Positions 48,040 through 59,267 of a DNA stretch of 64,000 nucleotides are shown piece after piece. Numbering within the stretch: the stretch's first letter is position 1; every line of letters begins with the position of its first letter. The translations under genes and the position numbers were made by a program. The notes beneath the pieces are model-generated. The model did no database searches. It had not been told where the DNA came from and worked only from the letters and a program-made list of their open reading frames with translations. The stretch is from Aristolochia californica (Eukaryota > Streptophyta > Magnoliopsida > Piperales > Aristolochiaceae). The DNA is taken from NCBI GenBank assembly GCA_029961685.1, contig JARWKL010000008.1, positions 9,488,501-9,552,500 of the forward strand, read 5' to 3'.

Positions 48040-49380
48040 GGCAGAGGAGAGGAGGCAGAGAGATACAGAGAAGTTCCGAGTTTGGACAGGGAAGAACCGA
48101 GGGCAGGAGAGAGCACTAAACTAACTAGAACAGAAATTTTGGCGGGAGAAGACGTTTCTCCCGCCAAAATTAAGGGGACAAGGGCAGGGGGCACGTGACA
48201 GATCTTGAGCAATCGAAACCGTTAAAAAGAGGGTTTCGGATGAGGAGGGTTTACTTGGATTGTGTCCAAAAAATGGAGTGTGAAGGGTGTGTAAATGAAA
48301 TATGGACACACTACTTCAAGTTCATACCATTTTGTTATATATCGTTTATTTTTAAAACAAGTAATCAAGTAAATAAATGGAAAAATAATATAATTTATTT
48401 TAAAATTTATGAATATCATAAAAAAATTTAAATGTTCACATAACCATGTTTTTAAATTACTGAATTACCCTTGCATATAACTGGGTAATCGAGTTGAAAT
48501 CATCTTTACCTATATTTTTTGTTTTATTCAATAAACTTTAAATGGATAATTGGATAAAATTACTTGAATACTAATTAGATAAGAATTTTTATTCCATTTT
48601 TAAATTTTATGATATGGAAAATGAAAAGTCGAGTAAAATAGTAAAATCGACACTCTTACCGACATACAGTATAATAATTTATATACTTTAATCGTGAAGC
48701 TCACATTGGAGACTTGAAAGTTTTGTGTATTTAAGATAACAACTAAATGAAACATCGTATGATGCGTATTACAAAAATCTCCTAGGTAAATAAATCGATT
48801 ATAGAAATTTTTTACAGAAATTTAACAATTCTTACTTTTCTTAAGATATTAAAAGCTATCTTCCTTTTATTTATAAAAATTGTTTCACTTTCTCCCTGCC
48901 CCCTCTTTAAAAAGTGTTAATTTATTGTATTATTTTCCCCTATTATTGGAGTCATAAAAGAAAAATAGAATAAATGTTACCCGTACCCTCCTTATGTGGG
49001 AAAAAGGTCTTTGATAGGTAAGATATTTGAAATTTTCAAGGGTGGAGATGGTACACCTTCTATATAAATTGATAATTCATAATTGATAATAATTTTTGAG
49101 TTACTAAGGAGGAAAAGTTTTAAATATATATTTAATATAATAATTGATAATGGATAGTAATTTTTGAGTTATTAAGGAAGGAAAATTTTAAGATTTTTTT
49201 ATAAAGATGAACACTTAAATAATAATTTAATATTTAATAATAAATAAAAGGTTAAGAGAGAGAGAGAAACCCTTTTTCGTATTAATGGATCGACCTTGTC
49301 GAACGGTTAATCAGTTTCGCCTCCTCTTCTCAGTGCCTTCGTTTACGAATTTGGGCAAGAGTATTGCAGATTCGATTGAA
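48040..49380. promoter_or_regulatory. Shared upstream region of divergent MCM4 and USP genes
   Basis: About 1.3 kb between the two start codons. The MCM4-proximal 140 bp carries the E2F palindrome. The remainder is AT-rich. It contains a direct duplication (ATAATTGATAAT..TTTTTGAGTTAYTAAGGA) at about 49074-49127 and 49138-49192 and a GA tract at 49255-49268 before the USP gene. No gene was found inside. Confidence 0.5.
48135..48171. promoter_or_regulatory. Perfect E2F inverted repeat upstream of MCM4
   Basis: Arms AATTTTGGCGGGAGAA (48135-48150) and TTCTCCCGCCAAAATT (48156-48171) are exact reverse complements around the 5-nt spacer GACGT. Each arm contains TTTTGGCGGGA, matching the E2F consensus TTTSGCGS. 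The element lies about 97 bp upstream of the ATG. Plant MCM genes are known E2F targets at G1/S, so this is the likely S-phase control element. Confidence 0.88.
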
Positions 49381-49975
49381 ATGGGTGGAGCTCGAAACAT
49401 CGGTTTCGCCCTTGACTTCTCTGTGAGCAGCAAGTGTGCCCTGAAATGGGCGATCGATCACTTGCTCGACAATGGAGACACCCTCCTCGTCATCCATGTC
49501 AGATCCGATCCCGGCATTGAAAATAAAAATCAGCAATGGGCAAAAACTGGAACTCGTACGTTTAATTCTTAACACCCTTGCGTCCATATTTTTCTTTTTT
49601 CTTATTTTTCTTCTTCTTCAAAAAAAAAAAAAACAATTTCCGTGGCTTTTTACGGACTCTGGCGATTGATCTGCGTAGCTCTCATCCCCCTGGTTGAGTT
49701 TCGAGAAAAGGAAACGATGCAGCAATACAGTCTGGAACTTGATATGGAAGTCCTGGACATGTTAGACACTGTTGCGAGGCAGAAACAGGTACAGCTTGTC
49801 TTCGGTGGTCGTGCAATGGTAATCGTGCTTATTCTTTTCATTTATTTCTTGTGCACTACAAAAGGTGACGATCGTGGCTAAGCTTTTTTGGGGAGATGCA
49901 AGGGAGAAGCTCCTGCAGGCCATTGATGACCTGGAGCTTGATTCATTGGTGATGGGAAGAAGAGGGGATCCAATG
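49381..49975 (+). CDS. Universal stress protein (USP/UspA-like), first three exons only
   Basis: Exons 49381-49555, 49679-49788 and 49865-49975 join in frame (132 codons, GT-AG introns). The start [14 protein letters not shown] fits plant single-domain USPs; an upstream in-frame ATG at 49285 would add 32 residues of no known family. [10 protein letters not shown] and TLLVIHV form the first alpha/beta unit, LDTVARQKQ and [20 protein letters not shown] the centre, and DSLVMGRRG the start of the nucleotide-binding loop. The last exon (the usual GLGTLQRVLLGSVS-like loop and final strand, about 25-30 residues) was not found within the window. Downstream is transposon DNA. It is either split by a very long intron or truncated. 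USPs are small cytoplasmic stress-responsive proteins, many of which bind ATP. Confidence 0.82.
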
Positions 49976-50157
49976 GTATCTATTATTGGAATGACTTATC
50001 TTTAATATGCATGTTACGCCTTCGCTAACAAATTGGTCTTTTGGCGCCATGGTTAGTAACATGGTATCAGAGCAGGTGGTCTCGAGTTCGAGTCTCGCTC
50101 CCCCCGTTTGTTTCGTCCCCGCATAAGTGGAACTTTATCTTTGGCCGTCCCCGTATA
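49976..50157 (+). other. USP intron sequence with an LTR-end/PBS-like scrap
   Basis: After a good splice donor (ATG|GTATCT) comes GTTAGTAACA directly followed by TGGTATCAGAGCAGG (about 50071). This looks like an LTR terminus plus a tRNA-Met PBS, followed by a B-box-like GAGTTCGAGTC. It may be a small retrotransposon or SINE remnant. Confidence 0.35.
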
Positions 50158-51370
50158 TAGGGGTGGCTTCAAACCGAGCCAGTTCGTGAGCCGGCTCGGT
50201 TCGGCTCGGTTCGATTCGTCATTTATCGAGCTTGAGCACCGAAATCGGCTCGTTTACCTTAACAAGCCGAACTCGACCGAATCTAGGTTCGGTTCATCGG
50301 CTCGAAATGAGTCAGATCGGTATGAATTGGTAACGGGATCGCGAGCGAGCAAGAGTGAGGGGGGGGGGGGGGGATTTTTCCTCCCCCCTCGTCACCGCCG
50401 ACCCCTCCCATTGGTCGCTGCTCGCCGGCTACCTCTGTGGCCGTTTGTTCTATTTCTTCCTCTCCTCACCGTCGCCTCTGTTTCCATCACCGCCGCTTCC
50501 GTCGCCGCCGACTTCGTCGTGGCCGTCATCCCCGACAATAGGTCCTCCCCGGTGCCGTAACCCCCTTCCCTTCGCATCGTCTCGGCGGAAAACCAGAACA
50601 GGGGAGAAATAATCTCCCCCTTCCTCGCGAGAAGATGGTCTCGCATGTGCTATTTCGCATGTGCGAGATCATAAAATTAAAAAAAATAAAAAAACTTTTT
50701 CCTTTCGAAAAAATTTAAAATAAATTTTATAGAAATAATTTTCTATAAACTATTAGTGTCTCATGTTTTTTTAAACATTTTTCTAATTGAATTTTTTTAT
50801 TAAAAATTATATAATTTTCTAAGTAAGATTTTTTGTACCAAGATGGGGTAGAAAACTGTATATAAATTTTTTTTGAATAAGTATTTAACAGTTGATGTTG
50901 TAATACTTTTAGCATGAAGCAATTTTCATTGCAATTTTGTGTTTGATATTTTATTTAATTAAAAATTTATCGATAAGTATAATAATATATTAGATTGATT
51001 ATTAATTTTTATTTATTTCCCTAGAAGAGACAATAAAAGGTCCATTTAACTTTCCTAAGAAGATTTTAAAATATTTCCTGCAATTTTCTAATAAGTCACA
51101 AATAGTAATAAGATTTTATTTAAAGGTTTTTTTTGGGAATATGTATCATAGGAAAAATATTTTTAGTTTTTCCTATAATATAAATTTTTATCTAGGGGCA
51201 CTAAGGAGGCCATAATAAATTATGTCCAGATTCAAAAATTACAAAACAAGCTAGACAACAATTGGAGTAAAAATATTAATATTGGTGCATTTTAATCCAT
51301 TATTGAAATTCAATCCTGAACCTCCCCTATCATTATATTTTTTAAAAATGTATGCATGATTTTATATATA
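50158..51370. mobile_element. hAT-like non-autonomous transposon, copy 2, truncated
   Basis: The left end TAGGGGTGGCTTCAAACC and subterminal CGAGCCGGCTCGG-rich stretch resemble copy 1. From 50750 to 51370 it aligns with 42036-42655 of copy 1. The right inverted repeat is missing; homology stops where LTR-like sequence begins. A 15-G run (about 50357) is followed by a 250-bp GC-rich, CpG-rich segment (50380-50640) absent from copy 1, which could be captured host DNA. Confidence 0.6.
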
Positions 51371-51570
51371 GACTACTGATCAATACTTGTTTTCATTCCA
51401 TCACTTGACGCCCTAAATAGGTCAAGGAAAACATCAAAGGTTCTATAATTACAATTAGACCCTTATGGAATTTCAAATTACAATTAAACCCCTAAGGTAC
51501 TGAAATACAAGTTTACTCCATCTCTTCTCTTCTCCTGTTAGCCACTCGTGATGCTATGGAGTCCATAACA
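51371..51570 (-). repeat. Diverged B-type LTR end fragment
   Basis: Ends ACTCGTGATGCTATGGAG followed by TCCATAACA, the same as the B1 and B2 LTR termini, and contains a weak match to their CCTAAATAGGGTTGAGGA stretch. The rest differs. It separates hAT-like copy 2 from the Athila gag. Confidence 0.5.
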
Positions 51571-53806
51571 ATTTTCCAGCTTCAATGGCTACCAACATTC
51601 GAAAAAAAATTGTGGTGTAAGGCAGCATAACGGAGAGTCCCTACACGAATATTGGGAACGTTTCAAGAAATTATGTGCAAGTTGCCCCCATCATCAGATT
51701 AGTGAGCAGCTTCTTATCCAGTATTTCTACGAGGGTCTTCTACGCTCTGATAGGAGCATGGTTGATACTGCTAGTGGAGGAGCTTTGGTGGATAAAACTC
51801 CTAAGGCTACGAGAAACTTGATTGTAAATATGGCGACCAATTCTCAACAATTTGGCACTAGGCTTGACCTTTCATCTAAGAATGTTAATGAGGTAAATAT
51901 TTTCTCCCTTGAACAACAAATTACGAGTCTAACTTCTCTTGTTCGTCAAATGGCTATAGGTAATACGCAAACAATGAAGGCTTGTGGGATTTGTTCAGTA
52001 GTACGACATCCAACCGATATGTGCCCAACTATTCAAGAGGAGTCCACTAAGCAAGTGAATGCGGTGGGTGGTTTTCCTGGACAACCACAAAGGAAGTATG
52101 ATCCCTATTCAAACACGTATAACATGGGATGGAGGGATCATCCCAACATTAGCTATGGGAATCCACAAGTTAATCAGCCCGTGACTCAAAATCACCCAAG
52201 TTACTAGCTATATAGGCAGCCATATCCCCCTAGACAACAACCGGGCCAAACTTCCAATTCGGGTATGTCTTTAGAAGATACTGTTAAATCTCTTGCCTCT
52301 AATAATTTGCAATTTCAATAGAAGACAAGGGCCAATATTCAAAGTTAAGAGAATCAGATGGGTCAGATGGCAACTGCAATTAGTCGCCTAGAGGCCCAAA
52401 GTTCGGGTAAATTACTCTCTAAAATGGTAGTAAATCCAAGAGAAAATGCAAGAGCTTTCATTTTGAGAAGTGGTAAAGAAGTTGAGATTCCGGTAAAGGC
52501 AGCCCCTGCATCGTTAGAGGAAGAAAAGAAGAAAAATATCGTTGTAGACAAGAACATTCCAAATGACGATGATGTACCTATGCGTAATTTTCCACCTATT
52601 TATGATTATAAACCACTTCCTCCTTTTCCTCAGGCTTTGGCAGATTCTGGAAAAGATGAGCAAAATAAAGATTTATATGAGACTTTCCGTAGATTTGAGT
52701 TAAATATTCCACTTTTAGATGCTATTAAAAAGTGCATCGTTATGCTAAATTCCTGAAAGAACTGTGCACAATTAAAAGGAAACAGAAACTTAAAGGATGT
52801 GAGATGGTGAGAGTAGGGGAGAATGTTTCTGCAATTATTCAAAGAAAACTCCCTACGAAGGGCAAAGATCCATGTATGTTTACTATCCCTTGTATGTTAG
52901 CTAACATCGGATTTGAGAAGGCCATGGTAGATTTAGGAGCTTCCATTAATGTCATGCCATATTCTATATATGCTTCTTTGAAACTTGGACATGTGAATAA
53001 AACTGGTGTTGTGATTCAATTGGTTGATAGATCTAATGCTTATCCTAAGGGTGTAGTTGAAGATGTTCTTGTGCAAGTTAATGATTTGATTTTTCCTACT
53101 GATTTCTATGTGCTTGATATGGAAAATGGTGACCAAACTACACCTTTTTGTTAGGAAGACCATTCATAAAGGCATCCAAGACTAAGATAGATGTTCATAG
53201 TGGCACACTTACAATGGAATTTGATGGTGAAATTTTTAAGTTTAACATTTATGATGTCATGAAATATCCTAGTGATGATAATCCTATTTATTCTATTGAT
53301 GTGATTGATTCTTTTGCATAGGAATTTTTTGAATTTGATGGAAAAGATGAATTGGAAGTTGCCATTAGTAAGCATCTTGAGAAAGAGAATGAGGAGTTAG
53401 TTTTGAGTTCTGGTTTGCAGGAAATTGTTCCAGCATTGAATGATATTCCACAGTTACAGCAATCAGGTAATGTTCTTTATATTACATTACCAATTTCTAA
53501 TGAGAGGCCTTTACCCTCTGTTTTGCAAGCTCCCACTCTAGATTTGAAACTTCTCCATAGTCACCTCAAGTACGTGTTTCTTGGAGATGGAGTAACGTTA
53601 CTAGTGATCATCTTCAGTAAACTTAGTGCACCACAAGAAGAAAAGCATGTGCAGGATGAACTTTATTTGCAAGAAACGTTCCTTGATGAGCAATTGCTCG
53701 CCGCGAGTGTGACATTACCTTTGTATAAGAATATTGTAAATTATTTTGTTATTAATATGTTACGTCCCGGTTTGTCTAGGGCTCAAAGAGATAAGGTCAA
53801 GAGTGA
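51571..53806 (+). pseudogene. Athila-type gag-protease with internally deleted pol
   Basis: Gag: ESLHEYWERFKKLCASCPHH, a knuckle-like CGICSVVRHPTDMCP (about 51980), then AFILRSGKEVEIP and YKPLPPFPQAL. Protease follows with MVDLGASINVMPYSIYASL (about 52923) and LLGRPFIKASKTKIDVHSG, ending in LHSHLKYVFLGD and SAPQEEK (53636). At once comes ETFLDEQLLA...IVNYFVINMLRPGLSRAQRDK, which belongs before the Athila integrase. The whole RT-RNase H region (some 2-3 kb) is therefore missing. There are stops at 52205, 52318 and 53320 and a frameshift near 52735. The order and motifs are those of the Athila lineage. Confidence 0.82.
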
Positions 53807-55435
53807 TGCCAAATTGATCGGTGCAAAACTGCAAGTGCACAGTATCGAAATTTTATAGTAAAGTGATGAGAAGAGTATCGTCCTCAGGGATTGGTAACTT
53901 ACCTTTGACAAATACCGAAATTATACTAATCTAAATTTTATCTAGAGAAATCACAAAGATGTTTGTAATTGCAATTCAAAATAAAATCAATTCAAAGAAA
54001 AATACGCAAAGGAAAAGAAAAATGATGTTTGAAGATCAAATTAATGGGAAAGAAAAATTCTAGGAAATCGATTTCACCTAATTCCTCACTATGCTTTACT
54101 CATCTAACTAATTTAATTCTTTCTATTTACTAGTAAATCTCTAATTCATCCAAAAGCCTCTTTCGATAGTCAATTGGAAATTATTCTTATTCATCATTTT
54201 ACACAGGAGTATGCAAATTGATAAAGCAAGAAAGCAATAAGACTAATGATTTAAATACTACATAGGTTTATACAAGTCTTTCAATCTTTATATTTACCTA
54301 TGCCAAAATATTCAAGATCTATCCTATAATTTCTTCTTTCGACAGCAAATCATAAGATTAAAATCATCTAATTAATGGCCAGTTAACTAGAAGCAATAAA
54401 CTCAGAATATATCAGATAAACAAAGAAAGAATTACTTTTAATTATCATCGAAAATCAAGCATAGTTCAGAACTAATTACATCGTTTTCCTAGAATTAATA
54501 AAATTTAGTTCATGCTAAAAATTATATTTAACATAAACGAATTCACCATAATTATTCTGAGAATAATGGAATGAAAATGAACACTAAAAAATAGTCCTCG
54601 CGTCGCAGCTCTCTGTTTCTCTTCCGTCTTCGCAGTCGTAGTTCTCAGTCCCCGCGTTACAGTCGCTCTGTTTCTCTTCAGTCTTCGCAGTTTCCGTTAT
54701 CAGTCCCCTCGTCGCAGCTCTTTTTCCACCAACACCAGGAAAATATTCACTATCCTTCTCTCTCGTCTGCGCCCGTCTATATCCCAGCCTCCTCGCAGTG
54801 CGTCGACTTTTTTTCCCAAAACAGATCGCCCAAAATCTCTATCCCTTCCGTAGTTATTTTTCGTCTCTTGATCTGCGATCCATTCTGATTCTCCTTGCTA
54901 TTTTTCGGAAGTCTCCCTGGATTTAATTCCGAGTTTGGTTTACTGAATCCGAGTTTGTCTCGAATTTTCGATGTCCCACGCTGTTCGGGAGCGAGCATTG
55001 CGGAGAGGAAGATCATGAAAAATCAGATTTCCTAAAGTTAGGAAACCTGATTTAAATTTCTGGTTCAATCAGCTGCCAAGTCTCGGACCAGACCTTGCCG
55101 GGTCAACAGCGAACCGGCTACTCTTCTTGCTGCTGTCGAGCCGCACCTGTCAACTAAGTTGACTCGGGCCAACTCGGTCCGAGTCAACTCAGTGGGTCAG
55201 CTCGACTTGGGCCACTTATTTTTATGCCTCGGTATACGTGTCTTTAGCATCTTGAAAAATATCAAACTTGATCTTTATCCTCAAATTACATCGGTAAAAT
55301 TTAGATCTTTATTTTCTTCAAATCTGACATAAAATTTAAATAACAACAATGAAACCTAAAATCAATGTAAATAAATAAAATTAGACTAAGTTTTAAAGTA
55401 AAGAGGTGATAAAATATATTAAATTATGCAAGTCA
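53807..55435. repeat. Unclassified AT-rich repeat inserted in or replacing Athila integrase
   Basis: Starts near TGCAAAACTGCAAGTGCACA and GAGTATCGTCCTCAGGGATTGG, phrases common at the ends of plant retrotransposons. It interrupts Athila coding at KSDAK. A stretch of about 60-bp repeats (CTCTGTTTCTCTTCMGTCTTC) lies at 54600-54720. No coding domain was recognised. Confidence 0.4.
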
Positions 55436-55683
55436 ACACAAATACTGTGTGGGATGACCCATAATTATGGAAGCATTGAGTCGAGCCAATGACAATAAAC
55501 AAAGGCACTGCTTGGGAGGCAACTCAAGGGGAGTTCGTTCTTTTTTCTCTTTATTTTCACATTTATAATTTGGTTATTTTTGCCTTCTCTTCATATTTCA
55601 CCTTACATTGGGGACAATGTAAGTTCTAAGTGTGGGGGAGAGGATTTAGGTTGTGTTTCAATTCTTTTTTTTTTAAAAAATAA

Positions 55684-55746
<63 letters not shown>

Positions 55747-57022
55747 TACAAAAAAAATCTTTGTATTTTGTGGTTTTTTATGATTTTTGGTTGTGTATGT
55801 TATGAGCAAGATTAAATTAGGCTCTTGAATTCATAACATGATTGAATAAGTAATATTCCAACTGAGAATGAATTAGTCTAGTTATTTTCTTTGAGGATGG
55901 TAGTGACTAAGTTTGGTAGACAAAAGCCGGTGGGATTTTGAGCCTTTAAACTGACACGTCCATATCAGTCTCACTATTTTATTTCATGAGAGATAATCTT
56001 CCTTGGATTTGTTTCTCTAGAACTTGCTTTGATTCTCTTTGAGGTCACATTGACACATGCATGCATGAACATGATTAAGGCCCTCTTTGTTATAAGCTAC
56101 ATAAGCCAAATAACCTACCTTGCAATTAAGTTTTTCCCTTTTGTTGAACCCCTATGAGATTTATTGGTTTTTTTTTTTGTTTTTTTGTGTGAACCCACGT
56201 TACAAGCTTTAAACCTGAAAAAAAAAGAAAAAAAAACCTTTACCCAAGCCGTAGAGCTAGTGGAGCATTGTTCATCATTATGGTTCATATGGGTGTGAGT
56301 GCGGGGGAATCTCGATTTGTGGTATGGCTATGACTGGTCAAATGGAACATGTTTGCATCCTAAATTCATGAGTTCCATTGTTAGTAAAAAAAAAAGTGAA
56401 GAGAAAAAGAAAAGAAGAAAGAATGTGATGGTGGGAATGCCTTTTAAAGTTACAAATTGTCCGTGTTCATAATTCTTCCTAAAATTCCAAGAAAGGGGTC
56501 TATTTATACGAGATAGATACAAATTGAAGAAGATGCTGAGTGGAGTGATTGGTTTTACATGCCTAATATATTCGAGCTTGAGTTGATTCATTTTTGCTCC
56601 ACTAGTTTCGATGGCTTTTGAGCTATATTCCCAAATATTTCCCACCTTGATCCTAAACCTTGTTACAACCCTTGAAAAGTCCTTATGATTTGTGTTATGC
56701 ATGTGATCTAACTGGTGGAGAATGAGAAGATATGCAAGCCTATGGTAGATCATTTTCATCGGAGTGAATTTGAGAGAAACACATACCCTTCAAACACATG
56801 AGAGTCGAGTGTTTATTTCTGTGAGGGTCTACTTATTTAGTTTACTCCGTCTTTGAATGAAAATACTTACTAAGTAATTGTAAGTTGTTTAAGAATTTTT
56901 TTCATGATATTTTATGAGTTTTGAAGAATTTGGTTGTTTTTTGTTGATGGCGTTACAACCTTGGTGTTTTTGGGAAAGTGAGTTTTGCTCGAGGACGAGC
57001 AAAAGCTAAGTGATGGGGAATT
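55436..57022 (+). mobile_element. Athila 3' non-coding region
   Basis: It begins with the phrase typically found after Athila integrase (GTCGAGCCAATGACAATAAA, then CTGCTTGGGAGGCAACTCAA, about 55484-55525) and ACATTGGGGACAATGTAAGT (about 55605). It ends with CGAGGACGAGCAAAAGCTAAG and the polypurine tract GATGGGGAA (about 57012). No env-like frame is intact. Confidence 0.6.
55684..55746. repeat. TAA trinucleotide microsatellite
   Basis: About 20 uninterrupted AAT/TAA units. They produce meaningless poly-Ile/poly-Asn frames on both strands. Confidence 0.95.
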
Positions 57023-58280
57023 TGATGAGAATGCAAAATGTCATATTTTTATTCCTTGATGCTTAGGCTTTTATAATTATTTGGTACCTAAATATACTCC
57101 TTATTCTTATAATTTGATTTAGGATGCAATTGGAAGCGTTAAGTGCAAAACGAAGTTAGTTGTTCGATTCTGGACAGTTTTGACATTGCTTCATAATTTG
57201 GGCATAACTCTCTCATCCGAGCTCTGATGGAGATAATTCAAGATGATATGGAATTAAAAGAAAACTTTATACAAATTTTATGTTTAAAGTTTTGAGCAAT
57301 ACTGGCTTTATCTAGGTATAAACCTAGGTTGAATTTGTGGCACGTGCATTGTGACCCAAACTGGATGCACGAAAAGAAAAACCTTAAACCGGGAGAAAAA
57401 AGGGGAATAAAAAGGAGAAAAGGAGTTCAGTGCCCCACACCTCTTTTTCTCTTCTCCAGCTTTCCTCTCTCTTTTCTCTATTTTTTTCTTCATATTTCTT
57501 CATGGCCCTGCGTGGCTAAACTTTCAGACTTGGTCAAAGGAAACTGAAGCCTCGATATCAATACAACTGTGTGATTTGATTTATTTTCATCATTCAATTT
57601 ATGTTTTGAGTATCCGATGTTCTTCTAAAATTTTCTTTCATGATTGTCTCGTTTATTACTTAGCAGGCCTACTAGTTTATTAGTTGTTGCATGCTACTGC
57701 AAGGTTAGATGTCAAATCTGTAATTGTTGATCTCTCTAACTTGTGAAGCAATCAAGATTTGATGATTTGCTGCGTCAAGAATTATTAGATCTTGAGAAGA
57801 ACGCTGGACTAAATTAAATGCAGTCGCTTGTGCTTGTGTTGTTTAGCTTCATTGATCTCTCTAATCCTTAAGGCTACTGCTGGATTAAACCTTTAGCGCT
57901 TGTCTTGGGTTGTTTGGTAGTTAGAGTTAATTGAATCGCTTGTTTTCTAATTAACTATGAAAGGAGATATAGGAAGATAGTTACAACGGTGAATATTCAA
58001 GTGAAAATTTATATATGCTTGCATTGGTGATCGGTTGAGAAATTTTGACGGTGGATGTTGACTTAGACCAAGGTTTGTTCTTTTGATTGATTTTGATTCT
58101 TTTAATTTGAATTGTTTCTAAGTTTTTTTTTAAAGTGTTTTTGTTATACACAAACCCCAACCCCCCACCCCCTTCCATCCTTGTTCACGGAGCATAAAAG
58201 TAGGCTAATCACTCTTCGTGGGATCGATCCTTACTCACACTGCTACATATATTTTTAGGAGTATAGGTTTTATTTTTGGT
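57023..58280 (+). repeat. Athila 3' LTR (right edge approximate)
   Basis: It starts TGATGAGAATGCAAAATGTC after the polypurine tract. The U5-like end holds TTCGTGGGATCGATCCTTACTCAC (58217-58240, read here in two parts: TTCGTGGGATCG, ATCCTTACTCAC), resembling the U5 of the LTR at 32931-34445. The exact 3' border was not fixed because no second LTR is available. Confidence 0.6.
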
Positions 58281-58832
58281 TGCCTACGATAGCACACCGC
58301 TTTCACTCCTAGTGTACTTTTGAATGCTATTACTTGTAATTATTTTACTTTGAAACAATGTAATTAGTACACAATTTTTTGAAACATTTCAAATTATATA
58401 TGATATGGCCTTGAGCCTCTTTTTGTTATTACTTGTGCATTTAATTCCTTATCTTTTTTAAAAAAAACTAGAAAGGGTTTAAAAATGGTAAGTTGGACCT
58501 AATGACCTTAGCCACACAAAATACTATAAAAATCTGCTAAAAATTATCTAATTAAACTGTGCAAAGAATAAGGGGGACCATATGCTAAATTTGAACAATC
58601 AATTTGACTCCAACCCTTAGGGAGGTGTAAATTTATATTTCTTCCAAGTTAGGTTTTGTCATTATAAAAAAATGGGGATATTTTTTATCGTAGGTTAACT
58701 CCCATGTTGCTTTTGATGATAACAAAACTTAATTGATCTAACAATATGTAAACATAAGTATTTCAGAAACTTCACCTTCAAGAGTCAATGTATCTCAAGG
58801 TCTAAAGCTTTAAATTGGTCAAGAATACACAA
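58281..58832. other. Non-coding stretch between Athila and copia LTRs
   Basis: AT-rich. A phrase GTTGCTTTTGATGATAACAA (58715) resembles sequences in SIRE-like copia LTRs, but no end could be defined. Confidence 0.3.
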
Positions 58833-59267
58833 TGTTTGGAATTAGATGCCCTAATTCCAAACTAACAAGTGCAATAATATTAATCGTGGAAGAAAAGAAA
58901 AACATGCACGAAAAAACACAACAAGATTGATGCAGGTTCACCTCAAGGTGAGACTATGTCCTATCTTTCATCGTGGCAGTAATATACTATAAAGATGAAA
59001 TACTTTACAAGAGAAATCGCACACACTTACAGGTGTTTTGCTCTAACATCTCTTGGGTCATAACTTGAGATGGTCTTGAGATGATGAATGATGAAAAACC
59101 CTAATAGAAGAGTCCCAATTATAAAAAGAAAACTAAGGCAACCGTGACACAAGAGTGAAATCCCTAAATTGCTCCAACTAAAACAAAAGTCAATATATCG
59201 TGGACCTTAGATAGCGATCCACATACCGACTTGGTGAAAGGCATTAATTAGACTCCACAACTTAACA
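58833..59267 (-). repeat. 3' LTR of copia element E
   Basis: TGTTTGGAATTAG to CAACTTAACA on plus, 435 bp. On minus it follows the polypurine tract AAGTGGGAGATTG (59268 upward), the classical copia form. A diverged relative is at 11213-11565. Confidence 0.85.

Noticed and set aside
49285..49380. Upstream in-frame ATG for the USP gene
   Set aside because: The added residues resemble no USP N-terminus, while [14 protein letters not shown] at 49381 matches the usual plant start.
50061..50106. A tRNA-like or SINE head with a B-box-like motif
   Set aside because: No A box at the right distance and no cloverleaf. An LTR end with a PBS explains the TGGTATCAGAGC better.
50108..50560. 150-codon frame downstream of the USP exons
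   Set aside because: Crosses the end of the hAT-like element and a G run. No motifs, and not a continuation of USP.
55580..55809. Two frames with poly-Ile or poly-Asn runs
   Set aside because: Produced by the TAA microsatellite.
57308..57547. Short frames on both strands in the Athila LTR
   Set aside because: Low complexity, no conserved domain, inside an LTR.
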